DNA from: Theristus sp. LFF4_11
Lineage: Eukaryota > Nematoda > Chromadorea > Monhysterida > Xyalidae
Direction: 5' to 3'
Assembly (NCBI GenBank): GCA_030248135.1
Contig: JASANC010000716.1
Coordinates: 1-64,000, forward strand
DNA length: 64,000 nt
Shown here: positions 36,301 through 47,600 of the stretch, piece by piece
Layout: each line of letters begins with the position of its first letter
How positions within the stretch are numbered: position 1 is the first letter of the stretch
Notes under the pieces: model-generated
Told to the model about the DNA's origin: nothing
Databases searched by the model: none
What the model saw: only the letters and a program-made list of their open reading frames with translations
Made by a program: the position numbers and the translations under genes

Positions 36301-39104
36301 TCAAATCCAAATGCAGTGTAGACCTTGTCTTGTCTTCATTCCAAGCAGCTCAACGGTTTGTCAAATATTTCAGTCACAAACAAATCCACCAGCAAATCTA
36401 CCGTGCCCGGTCACACCACAAGTATCGCACGAGTATAATCTGTGTGCTCGTTTCTGACTGTGCAACAGTGTGCGGTCTTCCCAGTGAAACTTTCCAAATC
36501 GTCTTGTCAGAATGCAAAAAAGTCGATTTTGCGTATAATTTGGGAGTGCAACTGTATTGAAACAACGGTCTTGTCGCGTTCGACTGACCGCAGCCGTGCG
36601 TGCGTCCACCGACACAGCGCCGCCAGCAGTCGCTCGTTGCGGTATCGCAGCTGCGAGACGGCGAAGAAGCACTGCTGGACGGCGTTTGCGTCGTGCAGCC
36701 CGTCCAGGTGTTGTAGCAGATCGTCACGCACTCGACTGAGCAACAGTGCGTTCGGGTGGTTCAGTCGATTCATCACGCGGAATAGGCCGATCAAGTCGGC
36801 GACCGGAAGTGCGGCGGAATGCAGCCTGAGACGGCGGTGAACACGGTTGAGGTGCTGATTGGTTGTGAATCAGAAACTAGAAAAACACACCACTCACAGG
36901 TGGGAGTGATTGGAGGTCTTTCTTGTTGAAACAACTTGACAGACTTGTGGTTGGTCCTGGCCTGGCGGGACTCATACGCATCCTTTCCGTCCTCAAATCA
37001 TTCCTAGTTTTAGACCAGATTTTTTTAAGTCTTAGTTGGCCGTCTCATTCTGGTGTGCCGTGCCTGTGTTCCAATTTTAACAAGCAGTCATCACAGCTTA
37101 AGCTATTGCACAAGTGTTTTTCTCAAGTGCTTCAAGAGGGGCACATCACTGATGATGAGGCCACCCCTCTTCTGCATATGATGTTGGCCAGGCCGAAATG
37201 GCAGAGAACCATCTCACAACTTGGTTGATTGGTGTGTTCCAAAAGTGTCTACAAGACATTCATGAAAACCATTCAAAGCGAACTATCCACAAAAAACAAC
37301 AACAAAAAACCAGTGCAAACAATCGACTGACTGCTGGAGGCGGTGCGCGGCGGCATGCAGAATCGGCAGCAACCGGAGTCGCTTCTCAGCGAGCGTGTTG
37401 AGCAGCCTGAGCACGTGCGTGTCATGCATGCGTGCCACTTGGTCAAGCAGTCGTTGGTCAAAGGTCTCTGCCGGGCATTTGCTACGTACACCGGAGTGCG
37501 CCAATAAATCCAGCAGCAGTACCGCCGGCTCGTTGCTGTCCGCTAAAATCGTCCTGAAAACCGTCGAACGAAAGTGAGTATGAGCTGGTCAACACGTTAT
37601 TTTGATTTGATTCGATTTGATCACTGTTGATCGGCGCCCCCTTTCGGCACAGTCAGTTCAGTCAAGAGACCCAATTGCTCCAGCGTGGATGCAGAACAGT
37701 CGCTACTTTTTTTGAGTGCGTCTTGTTTCAGCAAGCGCGCCGCGATCGAACAAAATTCAATCACCCAAACGGAACGCACTGTAAATTGTCGCTGACGACC
37801 TGCTCCAAGGTTGTCTGCAGAATAGCGGCGTCCTTGTCGGCGGCTGCATGAGCGGCATTCTCACAGAGCAGGCGCACAAGTTCACCGGTGATTTGGGGTC
37901 CGTTTTCATTGGCGCCACTACGACAGATGTCGCTGAGGCGACGACGCAGCACGCGTATGACGTTATCGGAAATGGAAACGGGAACTTGAATCGAACCAAT
38001 CAATGAACGTCGTGCAGAGAGTGATATGAAAAACATAAAGAGGGAATTCTTCAAATAAAATTTAGGTGCAGGTTCTTTGACTGCTGGTATGTTCGCGGAA
38101 GCTCAGTTTTGAATGCCGGTATTTTCTCAGAAAAAATATTCAGTTCGACTCCACCGTTGATCTTCAAACGTTCAAGATTGAAAGGCAGCAATAAAAAAAC
38201 CGACGCACGATTGAACGACAACGCCACATCAGTCAGATGCCTCAAGGCGGCGTGCGCTTGTGCGAATGACATTGACGGTGCCCGCGAGCGCAAATGGCGC
38301 ATTAGCACCGTGCCACCGAGTGAACTGCTGGAAAATGGTGACAGTTGTCAGTCTGCTAGAGTGGCGGAGATGTCAGTTTTATGGGACCGAATAGAGAATG
38401 CGTGGAATCGCGAGGAAAAAGGAAAATAGTGAAAATTGAGAGGCGAAAACGACTGCATTGAAGGCCAAGTTGCTCAATCAGCCGATTGGTTGTTTCGGAA
38501 TTGTGCTTGCTGATTGTTCCAACCAGCGCGATGTGGCCCATTCAGCATGCCAGGGTTCAACTGTCGCCAGAATTGGTTGAAAATCACCACGAATTGTGCA
38601 TAATACTCATCAACAACCAACCAAATTGGCTCACCGCAAAACCTCGTGCACACGTTGGCGTGCGTTCGCGGAGCGCTGTGCGAGCTGCGCCAGCCGTTGC
38701 ACCACTGGCAGCAAGTTCGTGTCAATCGAATCGCCATCATCAACCGCTGCAGCGGTGACGCCCGTGGCCGCGAACTGTTCCGTGCAATAGTTCATCAACT
38801 GCACAACGTCCATCTCAGCGATGCGTGTCGGTTTCTCAGTCGACGACGTCGTCGCGTCGTCTTCCAATCCGTCCAGCATCGTCGAACGAACGCGTATCAA
38901 GTCGGCCACCAGCGCACCATTGCGAACACGAACGGCCGATCTCACGTCGGCACTTTCAAGTCCGGATTCGTTGACGCCAACTGCGGTGACGGCTGGACTC
39001 GGTTGAGCGCTGAGGCGACGACGACGAAACGCGCGCCACTCTCGCGCAAAATTCAGTCGGGCGTGCGCGTGCAGCACGCGCGGCAGCGCACAGCGACGCA
39101 GCAT
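33333..39104 (-). CDS. FASTK-family mitochondrial RNA-binding protein, 817 aa, 12 exons
   Basis: Exons 39104-38635, 38327-38209, 37984-37765, 37553-37332, 36825-36589, 36223-36101, 35847-35654, 35474-35309, 34978-34704, 34169-34060, 33984-33840 and 33505-33333 join in phase throughout (2,454 nt with stop). The N-terminus MLRRCALPRVLHAHARL is basic, without acids for its first ~20 residues, and fits a mitochondrial presequence. FASTK-type helical repeats are visible: RVMNRLNHPNALLLSRV with FFAVSQLRYRNERLL near residues 350-415, and MLSLARVNYR plus LWLDVVWATATLGTL near 605-660. Segment GVFIDAVVSLDASGQPLA fits the entry to the RAP-like C-terminal domain, which ends AKLLTTGYLTGWLQI. Known family members bind and process mitochondrial RNAs; which paralogue this is cannot be told. 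The donor of the exon ending 35309 (GTTTTAC) was chosen because it alone keeps frame; reading through it gives an early TAA at 35299. Confidence 0.85.
34495..34602. mobile_element. partial copy of the CCAATCAG palindromic element
   Basis: GCAACATGACGTAATGA followed by CAACCAATCAGCGCTGAGAATTGCT and a second ACCAACCAATCAGC matches the left half of the palindromic element at 46637-46778. It lies in an intron of the FASTK gene, between exons ending 34704 and starting 34169. Confidence 0.7.
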
Positions 39105-39156
39105 CGTCACGGTGCACTGGCGGGCGCCTGGTTGCTATTTTCCAATTCGGTGAGTG

Positions 39157-39343
39157 TTAAAGGCCCGTTGATACCTGACGCAGGTGCATACGGCACGGCA
39201 CGTCACGTTTGGTTGCGTGTTACTGCATACTACCGTTCATACAGACGTATGCATGTACGGCACGTTAGGTCTCGTGTTATTGCAGACCAATGTTCAAACC
39301 TGACGTATATCTGCAAACGTCAGATATAAATGGGCCTTTTAAG
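39157..39343. mobile_element. palindromic MITE with ACCTGACG ends, copy 1
   Basis: The left end TTAAAGGCCCGTTGATACCTGACG mirrors the right end CGTCAGATATAAATGGGCCTTTTAAG. A related element is at 57713-57832. It lies between the FASTK start codon and the ZGPAT polyadenylation signal, so it forms part of the FASTK upstream region. Confidence 0.8.
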
Positions 39344-39465
39344 ATGGTATCAACAAGAAAGTATTCGAAGTAAAACCAGAACACAACGAGCCTGTCATGT
39401 TCGGTGTTTTTGCCGATGAAACGTGATCACCACGAATGAGAACCACTAATACAGAGCAATGATTT

Positions 39466-39471
39466 TTTATT
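39466..39471 (-). terminator. polyadenylation signal of the ZGPAT gene
   Basis: AATAAA on the minus strand about 85 bases after the ZGPAT stop codon, upstream of the MITE and of the next gene in the same orientation. Confidence 0.6.
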
Positions 39472-39556
39472 CATGGTAGCACAAGAACATTGCAGATTAA
39501 GACGACAATAATGACTAGATAGAGTCACACACACAGAGATTGCCAACTGACGCCTC

Positions 39557-42500
39557 TCAGAACACCGCCAATTTGCGTTTGTTCGTTCTCTGCTCACGCT
39601 CCTTGCACAGTCGTTTCTGTTCGTCTGCCAGTTTCCTCTGGCGTTTTTCGACGGACTTCAGTTTCTCCTCCAACTTTCTCATGTCCTCTCGACCGGCGTT
39701 TCGCTTCAGCGTTTCTCGGAAACGTGCCGCATCTCGTTTCGCTTTCACCATTTCTTCGTCGAGCTTGAAGATCTGCAAAAAAGGCTAAATGTTGGTACAT
39801 CAAACAGACATTTCCACTTGAAGTTCCGTTCCATCAGCCAGACTGTCCTAAACGGTTCTCTTTGGGCAAGGATCTCAGACGGAAAATGAAATGCAAGCAA
39901 AATGAGCCAACTCATGTGATAGACTGACACACAGAAAGTCTTCAACAGAAAGCCTAGATCGGTGTTGTATCACTATGATCTAAGCTAACAAACTTGCTGA
40001 TTTTAGCATTCACCATCAAACAGATATTTGTCACCACAAAACAATAAAAACCGCCGAAAAGCGCACCTCAACGTTCAGTCCTCTATCGGAGACGGTTCTC
40101 AATTCAGCTGCTCTTTGCTTATTCGATTTCGGCTTTCCTTTGCCATGGCCAAGTTTGCGGTTTATGAATTCAAAAATGCCCGATTCAAGCGAATTGCGTT
40201 TCTTTTCTCGTCGTTCCTTCAGCTCCTGTCGGCGCTTCTCCTGTTTCACTTTGTGATACAGATCCTTTGCGCCGAACTGTGCTCTCAGCTCCGCGCATTT
40301 GTCCAATGATTTCCCTGGAGAAAAAAGTGGAGATTGTGCGTGAGTGTTTTTTAGTTTGTGTGCCATTACAATGCACAGTGTTCAGACTCGAACAATCAAT
40401 GCAACACAAAAATCAATCGATAAACCTTTTGGCATTATCTGCGTCTCGATCGGCTCCACCATTCCAGCGCTGTGTCGCCCAAGACCCTCGCCAAGAACGT
40501 AGCCCATTTTCGATAGCAGTTTTGAGCCAATACCCTGAATGAACACCGAAATATTCATTAACCAAAACGTACGGAAGCAGCGCAATTCCAAGTCAACATC
40601 GCCACACCTTTGTATGCCGCTCCCAATCACCGAAACTTGAATCAACGATTTTCGAAGCAGACGCGGAAGTGTGCCCGTCTTCGTGTTCGCCATTCGATTC
40701 GGCTGAAAAAAAAACAGATTCTTCTCAAGGAAAACAACCAAAACTAGAACAACAATAAAACCCGATTAAATTTCCGCCAGAGTTTGGTACCTTATGGTTT
40801 CCGGAACTGATGCGCGATTAACAAAAATAAAACAAAACGCAGCAGTTAAAATGTAAAAGATGGGCGGCGATGGGCGATCGCAAAAAACAATGTAAAAAAC
40901 CGGCCATGAAGTCGTTTCCGGTTGCCAGGCCCAAATGTCAGCACAACTCACAAATCTGCCCATCAGCAATCGCATCATCTGCCTCCGTGGAGCCGCGTCC
41001 ACTCCTGTCAACGTCTTGCTCGCTCAGCGGATACAACGATTCTCGGTTGACCGCAGTTTGTTCGTTCGAGTGCAACAGACAGACCGCAAACTGATTCGAT
41101 TGTTCGTCGACGTCATGCACACGAGCCAGTGACCAGAGCGCGTCTGTGTTAGACGCTCGATCCAACTGAGCGAGGCACAAACAGCCCGGCCGAAGTTGGC
41201 TGTGACAAAATGCGAAACGCTTCAAATGATGTGCAAGTGAAAGGTGATTTTGATTAAAAAACAAACACGATTGCAACTGGAGAGAACGAATGACCAACAA
41301 GCGATGAGACTCACTCATAATCTGGCTCCGTGTACTCCAGTAAATCGCCGAACTTTACCACGTGTCCGTGCGAGTATCTAAACGTAAATTGCATTGGTAA
41401 ATTTAACGTAAATTTTCGTTGACTGTAAAACTGGGGGTTTCCGTGACGTGTGGACCATCCAAACCGCTCACCGGCATTTGTCGCCGAAACTGCAACAGTC
41501 GCTCAGAAAGAACTGACACGGTTTCATGTCGCGGTACATCGGATGCGAGTAAAGGACGCGCACCTAAAAAACAAGCCAATAAAACGAATTGAATCAATCT
41601 GCAGTTTCACATCGCAAAGCAGTCCATAGTGCTGACAAGAAATGTTTTTGGCCACGTCTTGACCGACATCGATTTGCGCGAGATCGCACTCGGCTGCAGC
41701 GTCCACCTGCTGACTGCCGTCGGCGTCCTCAACGTGCAGTATGACAGCGGTGTGCGCGCGCAAGCCGCCGCAGACACGATGGCCGAACTGCTGCCCGTAG
41801 GGCGCACGACAACGCATGCCGACCAACGTCTCCAGCACGACGTCTGTGTGCAGTGTGCGTTGCAGTGGAATGGGATTGAGAATTGATTCCTTTTCGACTA
41901 AACCGGCTGACATTGCGACAGCACGAGCACCAAAAAACCATCGACGTCTTGGTCTTTTGTTTGCAAAACAGTCCATCAATGTTGCAACGGAATGCACCGA
42001 ATGACTCCGGCACATCCTCGCTCGATGTGTTCACGTCGGCAGTCTCTTCCTCCTGCGAGTTACTGCTACTGGCCAGGTTGTCATCTTCAATGAATTCCTG
42101 GAAATGAGAGAAAAATAAGCGAGCAATCTTTTGACGGCAAGTTCCATGAGAACGTTGTGAACACCGTTTATCTCACGTGTGCGTCAGTTCGGTTGCCTTC
42201 CAGCTGTGCCAACAGCTCCGACTTGCACACGTTCAGAAGTTGACCTGAAAGAACAGACCATTCTGGTTGTCGTCCGTCCAAAACTGCAGTTTCAGTTTCA
42301 ACCAAAGAAGTTCGGTTTCCACAAACCGACCTTCAGACACCTCAATCAATTCTTTTAGATCAGCGATCAATGTCTGCAAATTTTCTCGGTCTTCGTCGCT
42401 GCAGTTCGGCTGGCTTAGTGCTTCTTCGAGCGATTGAAGCTGAAAACAACCGCGCATCATTCTTGTTAAGTAGTTGCCTGTATTTTTTGTTCGTTGTTTT

Positions 42501-42570
42501 GTGTTTAATTTGTCGAGTTTACCTGCTGGTGATACTCGTTGATGTTGTTCTTCAGCTCCGACGCATCCAT
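39557..42570 (-). CDS. ZGPAT: ZGPAT orthologue: CCCH zinc finger and G-patch protein, 531 aa
   Basis: Twelve exons (42570-42523, 42439-42331, 42244-42177, 42097-41998, 41906-41707, 41563-41472, 41377-41315, 41199-40952, 40702-40608, 40534-40426, 40314-40067, 39772-39557) close in frame at 1,596 nt with stop. Vertebrate ZGPAT is a nuclear transcriptional repressor and spliceosome-associated factor. Visible here: an N-terminal helical segment LIADLKELIEVSE (around 40-53); a zinc finger with spacing C-x7-C-x5-C-x3-H (Cys191, Cys199, Cys205, His209; PMYRDMKPCQFFL before it); a Tudor-like stretch around 227-310; SFGDWERHTK leading directly into the G-patch GIGSKLLSKMGY...GLGRHSAG (342-378); and a C-terminal coiled coil with LKRNAGR and a KLAVF end, as in vertebrate ZGPAT. 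The order and spacing match the family along its whole length. The ATG follows a TTCCAACAG acceptor by 17 bases, so a 5' leader intron or trans-splice site is likely. Confidence 0.95.
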
Positions 42571-44617
42571 CGCACACTTGCGAAAGCCTGTTGGAATACA
42601 ATAGCGGTGTACGACTGAACGTTTTGGACAAAAAGTAGAAAAATAACAACCAGCAGTAAAATACCAGAAGCAGCATGCGGTATTTTGAGAAAAGCAACAC
42701 TGGTCTTGTTAACTGCAACTGTGAGCCGCGGTGTACTGATGTTTCAGCTTTATGCCTCACAAAAAAGAGAAAATCAGGAAAGTAACGGCCAACAAATTTT
42801 AGGAAATAATATAATAGATAACAGTCGACAAAAGAGTAAAGAACAGAGAAACGAAATGCAACAGGCAATAATCAAACATGCAACGTTGAGCCATGGAACA
42901 AAGCAAAACAACACTAAGCAAAAGCGAAAATTGGAAAAATTGCCACATTGATAAAATCACACCCGCATGTTGATCGCAGCAAACTTGACAAACAAAAGTT
43001 GCTTCACACGGCCCTCAATGATTCAGTTATCGTTGATCAGTTCAATCAGTTCATTAGTATCGCTGTTTGCGACACGAGTCAACTCAGACGAACGAACAGC
43101 GTCCGTAATTGTAGACAGCAGCAGAATGAAGATGGTGAATGCAAGACTCAACAGTAGGCAAACGATCAACTGGCATGAAAGCAGAAACAAATCACTGGAA
43201 AACCATAGAATCAAATGTGATCAATCAACGTACTCCATTGGCCCTCTGACAACAACTCAACTGTTACCTTCAGTTTTGTTCGCAAAGTCGCACCATCCGA
43301 GTGTCGCTGCTAAAAAAGACAGTTCATTGACCAGTCTTTATTTTTTTTGTTAACTGAATTGGTGTGCGGTAACGAGGCACTGGACGACCACCCTGTTTCA
43401 GTGCAGTGTCTCCCATGCTTTGCCCAACACACCCGTGCACGTTTCACCTGCTGCGTTTCGTGCGTGTCGTTCGTTGCAGTCATGTTGTTGCAGTATCACA
43501 GATGCCAGCAGCTACCGATTCAGTCCAACTTCGCTTGCAGTTTACCAGCGTCCGAGTTTTCGCAGAATTCGTGCAACACTTTTCCAAATTAACGGCAAAT
43601 AAAACGACCGACTTGGCGCAATTGGAAAAAACAGATTTTTAGTTGAAGTAAGATACCATGCTTCAAGACATATAAGCTTGTGTCAGCTTGTGAAGTCATT
43701 TGAAGACTATCTTCTTGAAAACCACCCCATTTTTTGTCACACAAAAACCTTTCAGTTTTATTCGAAAGTCAACCAAACACAGGATCAGTATGCAAAATAA
43801 AGCACGCAAAAAAACAAATGTGGCAACCTATTTTTTGCGGATATCCTCTCAAAATAAACGCGACACAAAGTTTGAAAGTCTCACCAAAACTTGAGCAAGC
43901 GTGACAAAATAATATTCAAGAAATAATATGAGTAAATCAAAGAGCTTATGGCGATTGGCATTTATCACACTCTGCAAACGTGAACAATAACACCAACAAG
44001 TATTGAACGCCGGAGAAACAAGAAAAAATCACAAACAATTGAGATCGACACAAAAACGTTCGAGCTGGGATCGTTCAAATTTGAATTGATTTCAACAAAT
44101 AAAAAAAAGTAAAACTAAGCACATCCAGCCAGAAAAGTTTCAGTAACCATCCTATTCAAGAATACTCTAATTCAGCAAACCAAACGTCTAAAAACAAGTG
44201 AAACTCAAAAAAAAAACAATTCCCATAATTTCAATTCAAGCTTTGTGACCGAAAAACGCACGTAAACAAAACAAAAATTTTATCTTTGAAAAGGATGAGC
44301 TAGCGGCAATGGTTTTATTTGAATAGAACACACAAATCTAACAAGTATAAACATGGAAGCAAATTTTAAAAAAGCTTTGATCCGTTTCAAGCTACAAATC
44401 ATAACCCGTCTCACAGACTATCAAACCGAAGTGCTCTTGGACTCACAGTCTTTAAAAAAAATTAAGAATATAATGAAGCACATTAAGCACACTCCGTACC
44501 GTAAAGACATGACAAAGCCAATTTGTGTAAAAACGCCAAAAAACCTAACAAACGAACAGAACAACGAAACCATTTTGCTGAGGTAAAGATGAAACAAAAA
44601 TAAGCGAACTACATGGT
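42571..44617. other. intergenic region between ZGPAT and LDLa gene
   Basis: AT-rich, with no credible gene on either strand. It should contain the ZGPAT 5' leader and promoter near 42.6 kb and the 3' untranslated region of the LDLa gene near 44.6 kb. The + strand frames at 43.7-44.6 kb are lysine-rich artefacts of A-rich DNA. Confidence 0.5.
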
Positions 44618-47600
44618 TCAGGAGCAGGTTGCTTCGTCGAGTCCATCGTCGCAGTCCTGCACACCGTCGCAAACACGGTGCAGAGCAATGCAACGATCTG
44701 CTGGTGAACGACACAACAACGCACTGTCGCTGTTGCAGTCGGCACACCTGCACAACACCGGTGCACTGAGTAAACTACTGCAATCGGCAAATGTACTTTT
44801 GCGGCCCAAGAGATAGCGGCCTGGACGATTGCGGCCGAAGCGTAGCGGCCTGAAGGATTGCGGCCTGGACGATTGCGGCCGAAGCATAGCGGCCTGGACG
44901 ATAGCGGCCTGGACGATAGCGGCCTGAACGATAGCGGCCTGGGACGATTGCGGCCTGGGACGATTGCGGCCTGGGACGATTGCGGCCCGGGACGATTGCG
45001 GCCCGGGACGATTGCGGCCTGGGACGATTGCGGCCTGGGACGATTGCGGCCCGCAAAGTTTTCATGCTTTGTCACCTTTCCAGGTCAATTTCTATCTGTC
45101 TAGAAAATTTGCTCCAGCCATCTATATCGCCCCCCCCCCCCCCCCCCCGGGGGGCACAACAATAATGTACACCGCGCGGGTGGGGGCGCGGGCGACGATG
45201 ATGTTGGTGAGGACATTGCGGCGGGGTAAAAAAAAAAAAAAAAAAATTGAATGGAAATTGAACTGAAATGGAATTGAATTGAAATGAATTGTTGTTGTTT
45301 GTTGTCCGAATCCCTATGTTTGAAAATCCAAGATTCTGGAGGTTTGATTTGAAACAAATGCTGCGGGTGGGGTTAAGGTTGTTAAACAAAAATCGAAATT
45401 TTTTATGTGATTAAAAATGCCGATTATAAAAATTTGAAATTTTTCCTCTAATATGCTCTGAAAACCTTAATTTTGGCACAATTTGAAAGTTCAACAATTT
45501 TTTTGATATTACCTCGTAAAACCGTCAGCAGTCGATTTTGGACCGTTTTGTCGACTGATTTTAGGCTTCGACATCTTCGGCGATGAGTTTGAGCGTTCCA
45601 CAGCTTGGCTTACATTTCCGATGCAGATAAGGTGACAATTCGCCTTGCAATCCGATTTCTGAGCGTCCGAGCTGCTCCGTTTGCAAGCGCCACGTTGTCT
45701 GGTTGCTGTTTCGTGTCCTGTCGTCGCGCCATCATCAGAATTGATCGAATTTCAACCCGGTATGTGTGTTTTCACTTGAGCTGGAGACAATTAGTGACGT
45801 TTTGGGGGTCAAAACACAAGAAGAGGCATGGTAACGATTTGGAAAAGGGGTAAATGAGGTCACCTAAACAAAATCTGAAAAGTTTTCGGGAGTCATTCGG
45901 GAGGCGCTTGCACATCAAATGTGGTTCTTCGAACTCCCTGGTTGATTCAGCACAACTTTAATTTCTGAATTTTTTTCAATTTAAAAATGACGATTTTTGT
46001 TTTTTTCAACAACCCTAGGTAAGGTCTCTGCCTGAGGACTCGAGACAAAAAAAGATTTTCAGATATCTAGATATTTTCCTAAGAAAATACATTTTTTTTA
46101 AATTTTTAATGGGAATTTTTTGTTGGTTTAATTTTAAGTAATTAATTGGTAGTTTAAAACTTTAATAACCAATTAAACAAAAAAAGGCTCAGATGAAATA
46201 TAGCTCTGCTCGGCGACAAGGAAAGTTGAGCATGGAAGATTTCGATTTGGGGTTCTAAGAAAAACATAATTACTAATCAATAAACAAAAAACAACTTTTT
46301 TGAAAAAAAATATTGAAAACTCGTGTGCGAGAATAACATAACCAGTTGCGTGCGACAAAGACAATGACAACGCTTTACAATTTCGTGGGCCGCAATCGTC
46401 CCAGGCCGCAATTGTCCCGGGCCGCAATCGTCCCGGGCCGCAATCGTCCCAGGACGCAATCCTTCAGGCCGCAATCGTCCAGGCCGCAATCCTTCAGGCC
46501 GCAATCGTCCTAGGCCGCAATCGTCCTAGGCCGCAATCCTTCAGGCCGCAATCCTTCAGGCCGCAATGCTTCGGCCGCAATGCTTCGGCCGCTATCTAAT
46601 GGGCCGCAATCGAACGCACGCCCTGCAATCAATAGATACAGTCCAGCTGGAAAATATATGCAACATGACGTAATGACCAACCAATCAGCGCTAAGAATTG
46701 CTCATGATGACTAACCAATCAGCGCTGAAAATTGGCTGGTCATACGTCATGTTGCCTATATTTTCCAGATGGACTGTACTGAATTTAATAGATACGTGGA
46801 CGACGGTGTGGCACTGTGGCGGCTTAACGCAGCAAAACCTCCAAACCCAAAACGGTACAAAGCACCGGCCATCCGAGGCACTCACCGTCGATCGGGTCTC
46901 TAACGCTCGATTGAAGGGCATGGCAGGTCAAGGCCAATCGGCAAAAGCAAAGCAAACGTACGAGCAGTTCTGTTCATCAGAGCCGTCGACGCAGTCGGTC
47001 TCACCGTTGCAGACGTGCCAACGCGCGATACACCGACGACTCGACGCGCACCACCGACTGCCCGACTGACAGTCTGATGAACAACAACAAAAGAAACTGC
47101 TGCTTTTGGCTGGAGAGACTTTCCAGAGCACGTTTCTTTAACAGTGAACAGTGATCACGAAATTATTCAGCTGGTGTGCGCCAGCGTCTTGGCGCGCGCC
47201 TTCCCGGTGACCAAAAAGATCGCTGACAATAGTTTGATACGACACGACAGCTTTCTACTCGACAGGGGTAGGCAACGAACAACAAACGACTGTATCACAG
47301 TTGGCTTCGGCGCAGGTTCAGCTTTGCTAGTTCAAAATCGGAACAACTTGTTAATGTCATTGCGCCTAAATTCGCGTCGCACAACCGAGGCACACTCCAC
47401 CGATCACCTTCTTGTGTGCAGCCGATTTCGTCGTCAGCGAGCGGACAGTTGACGTCGCCGTCGCACTTCCAGGCGTTGTTGATGCAGATCGATGGATTCG
47501 CGAGACCGGCGCAGCGATGCTCGAACTCCGGCACACACGAACGGTCTGAAATGGTGCGTGCATGGAGGCAAAACTGGCTGTGATTCGATTCCGGAGATTG

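Noticed and set aside
44858..45103. Repeat protein-like frames over the GCGGCC array (RLRPGTIAA-type repeats)
   Set aside because: Open in several frames on both strands because the 16-bp unit lacks stops; a by-product of the foldback arms, not a gene.
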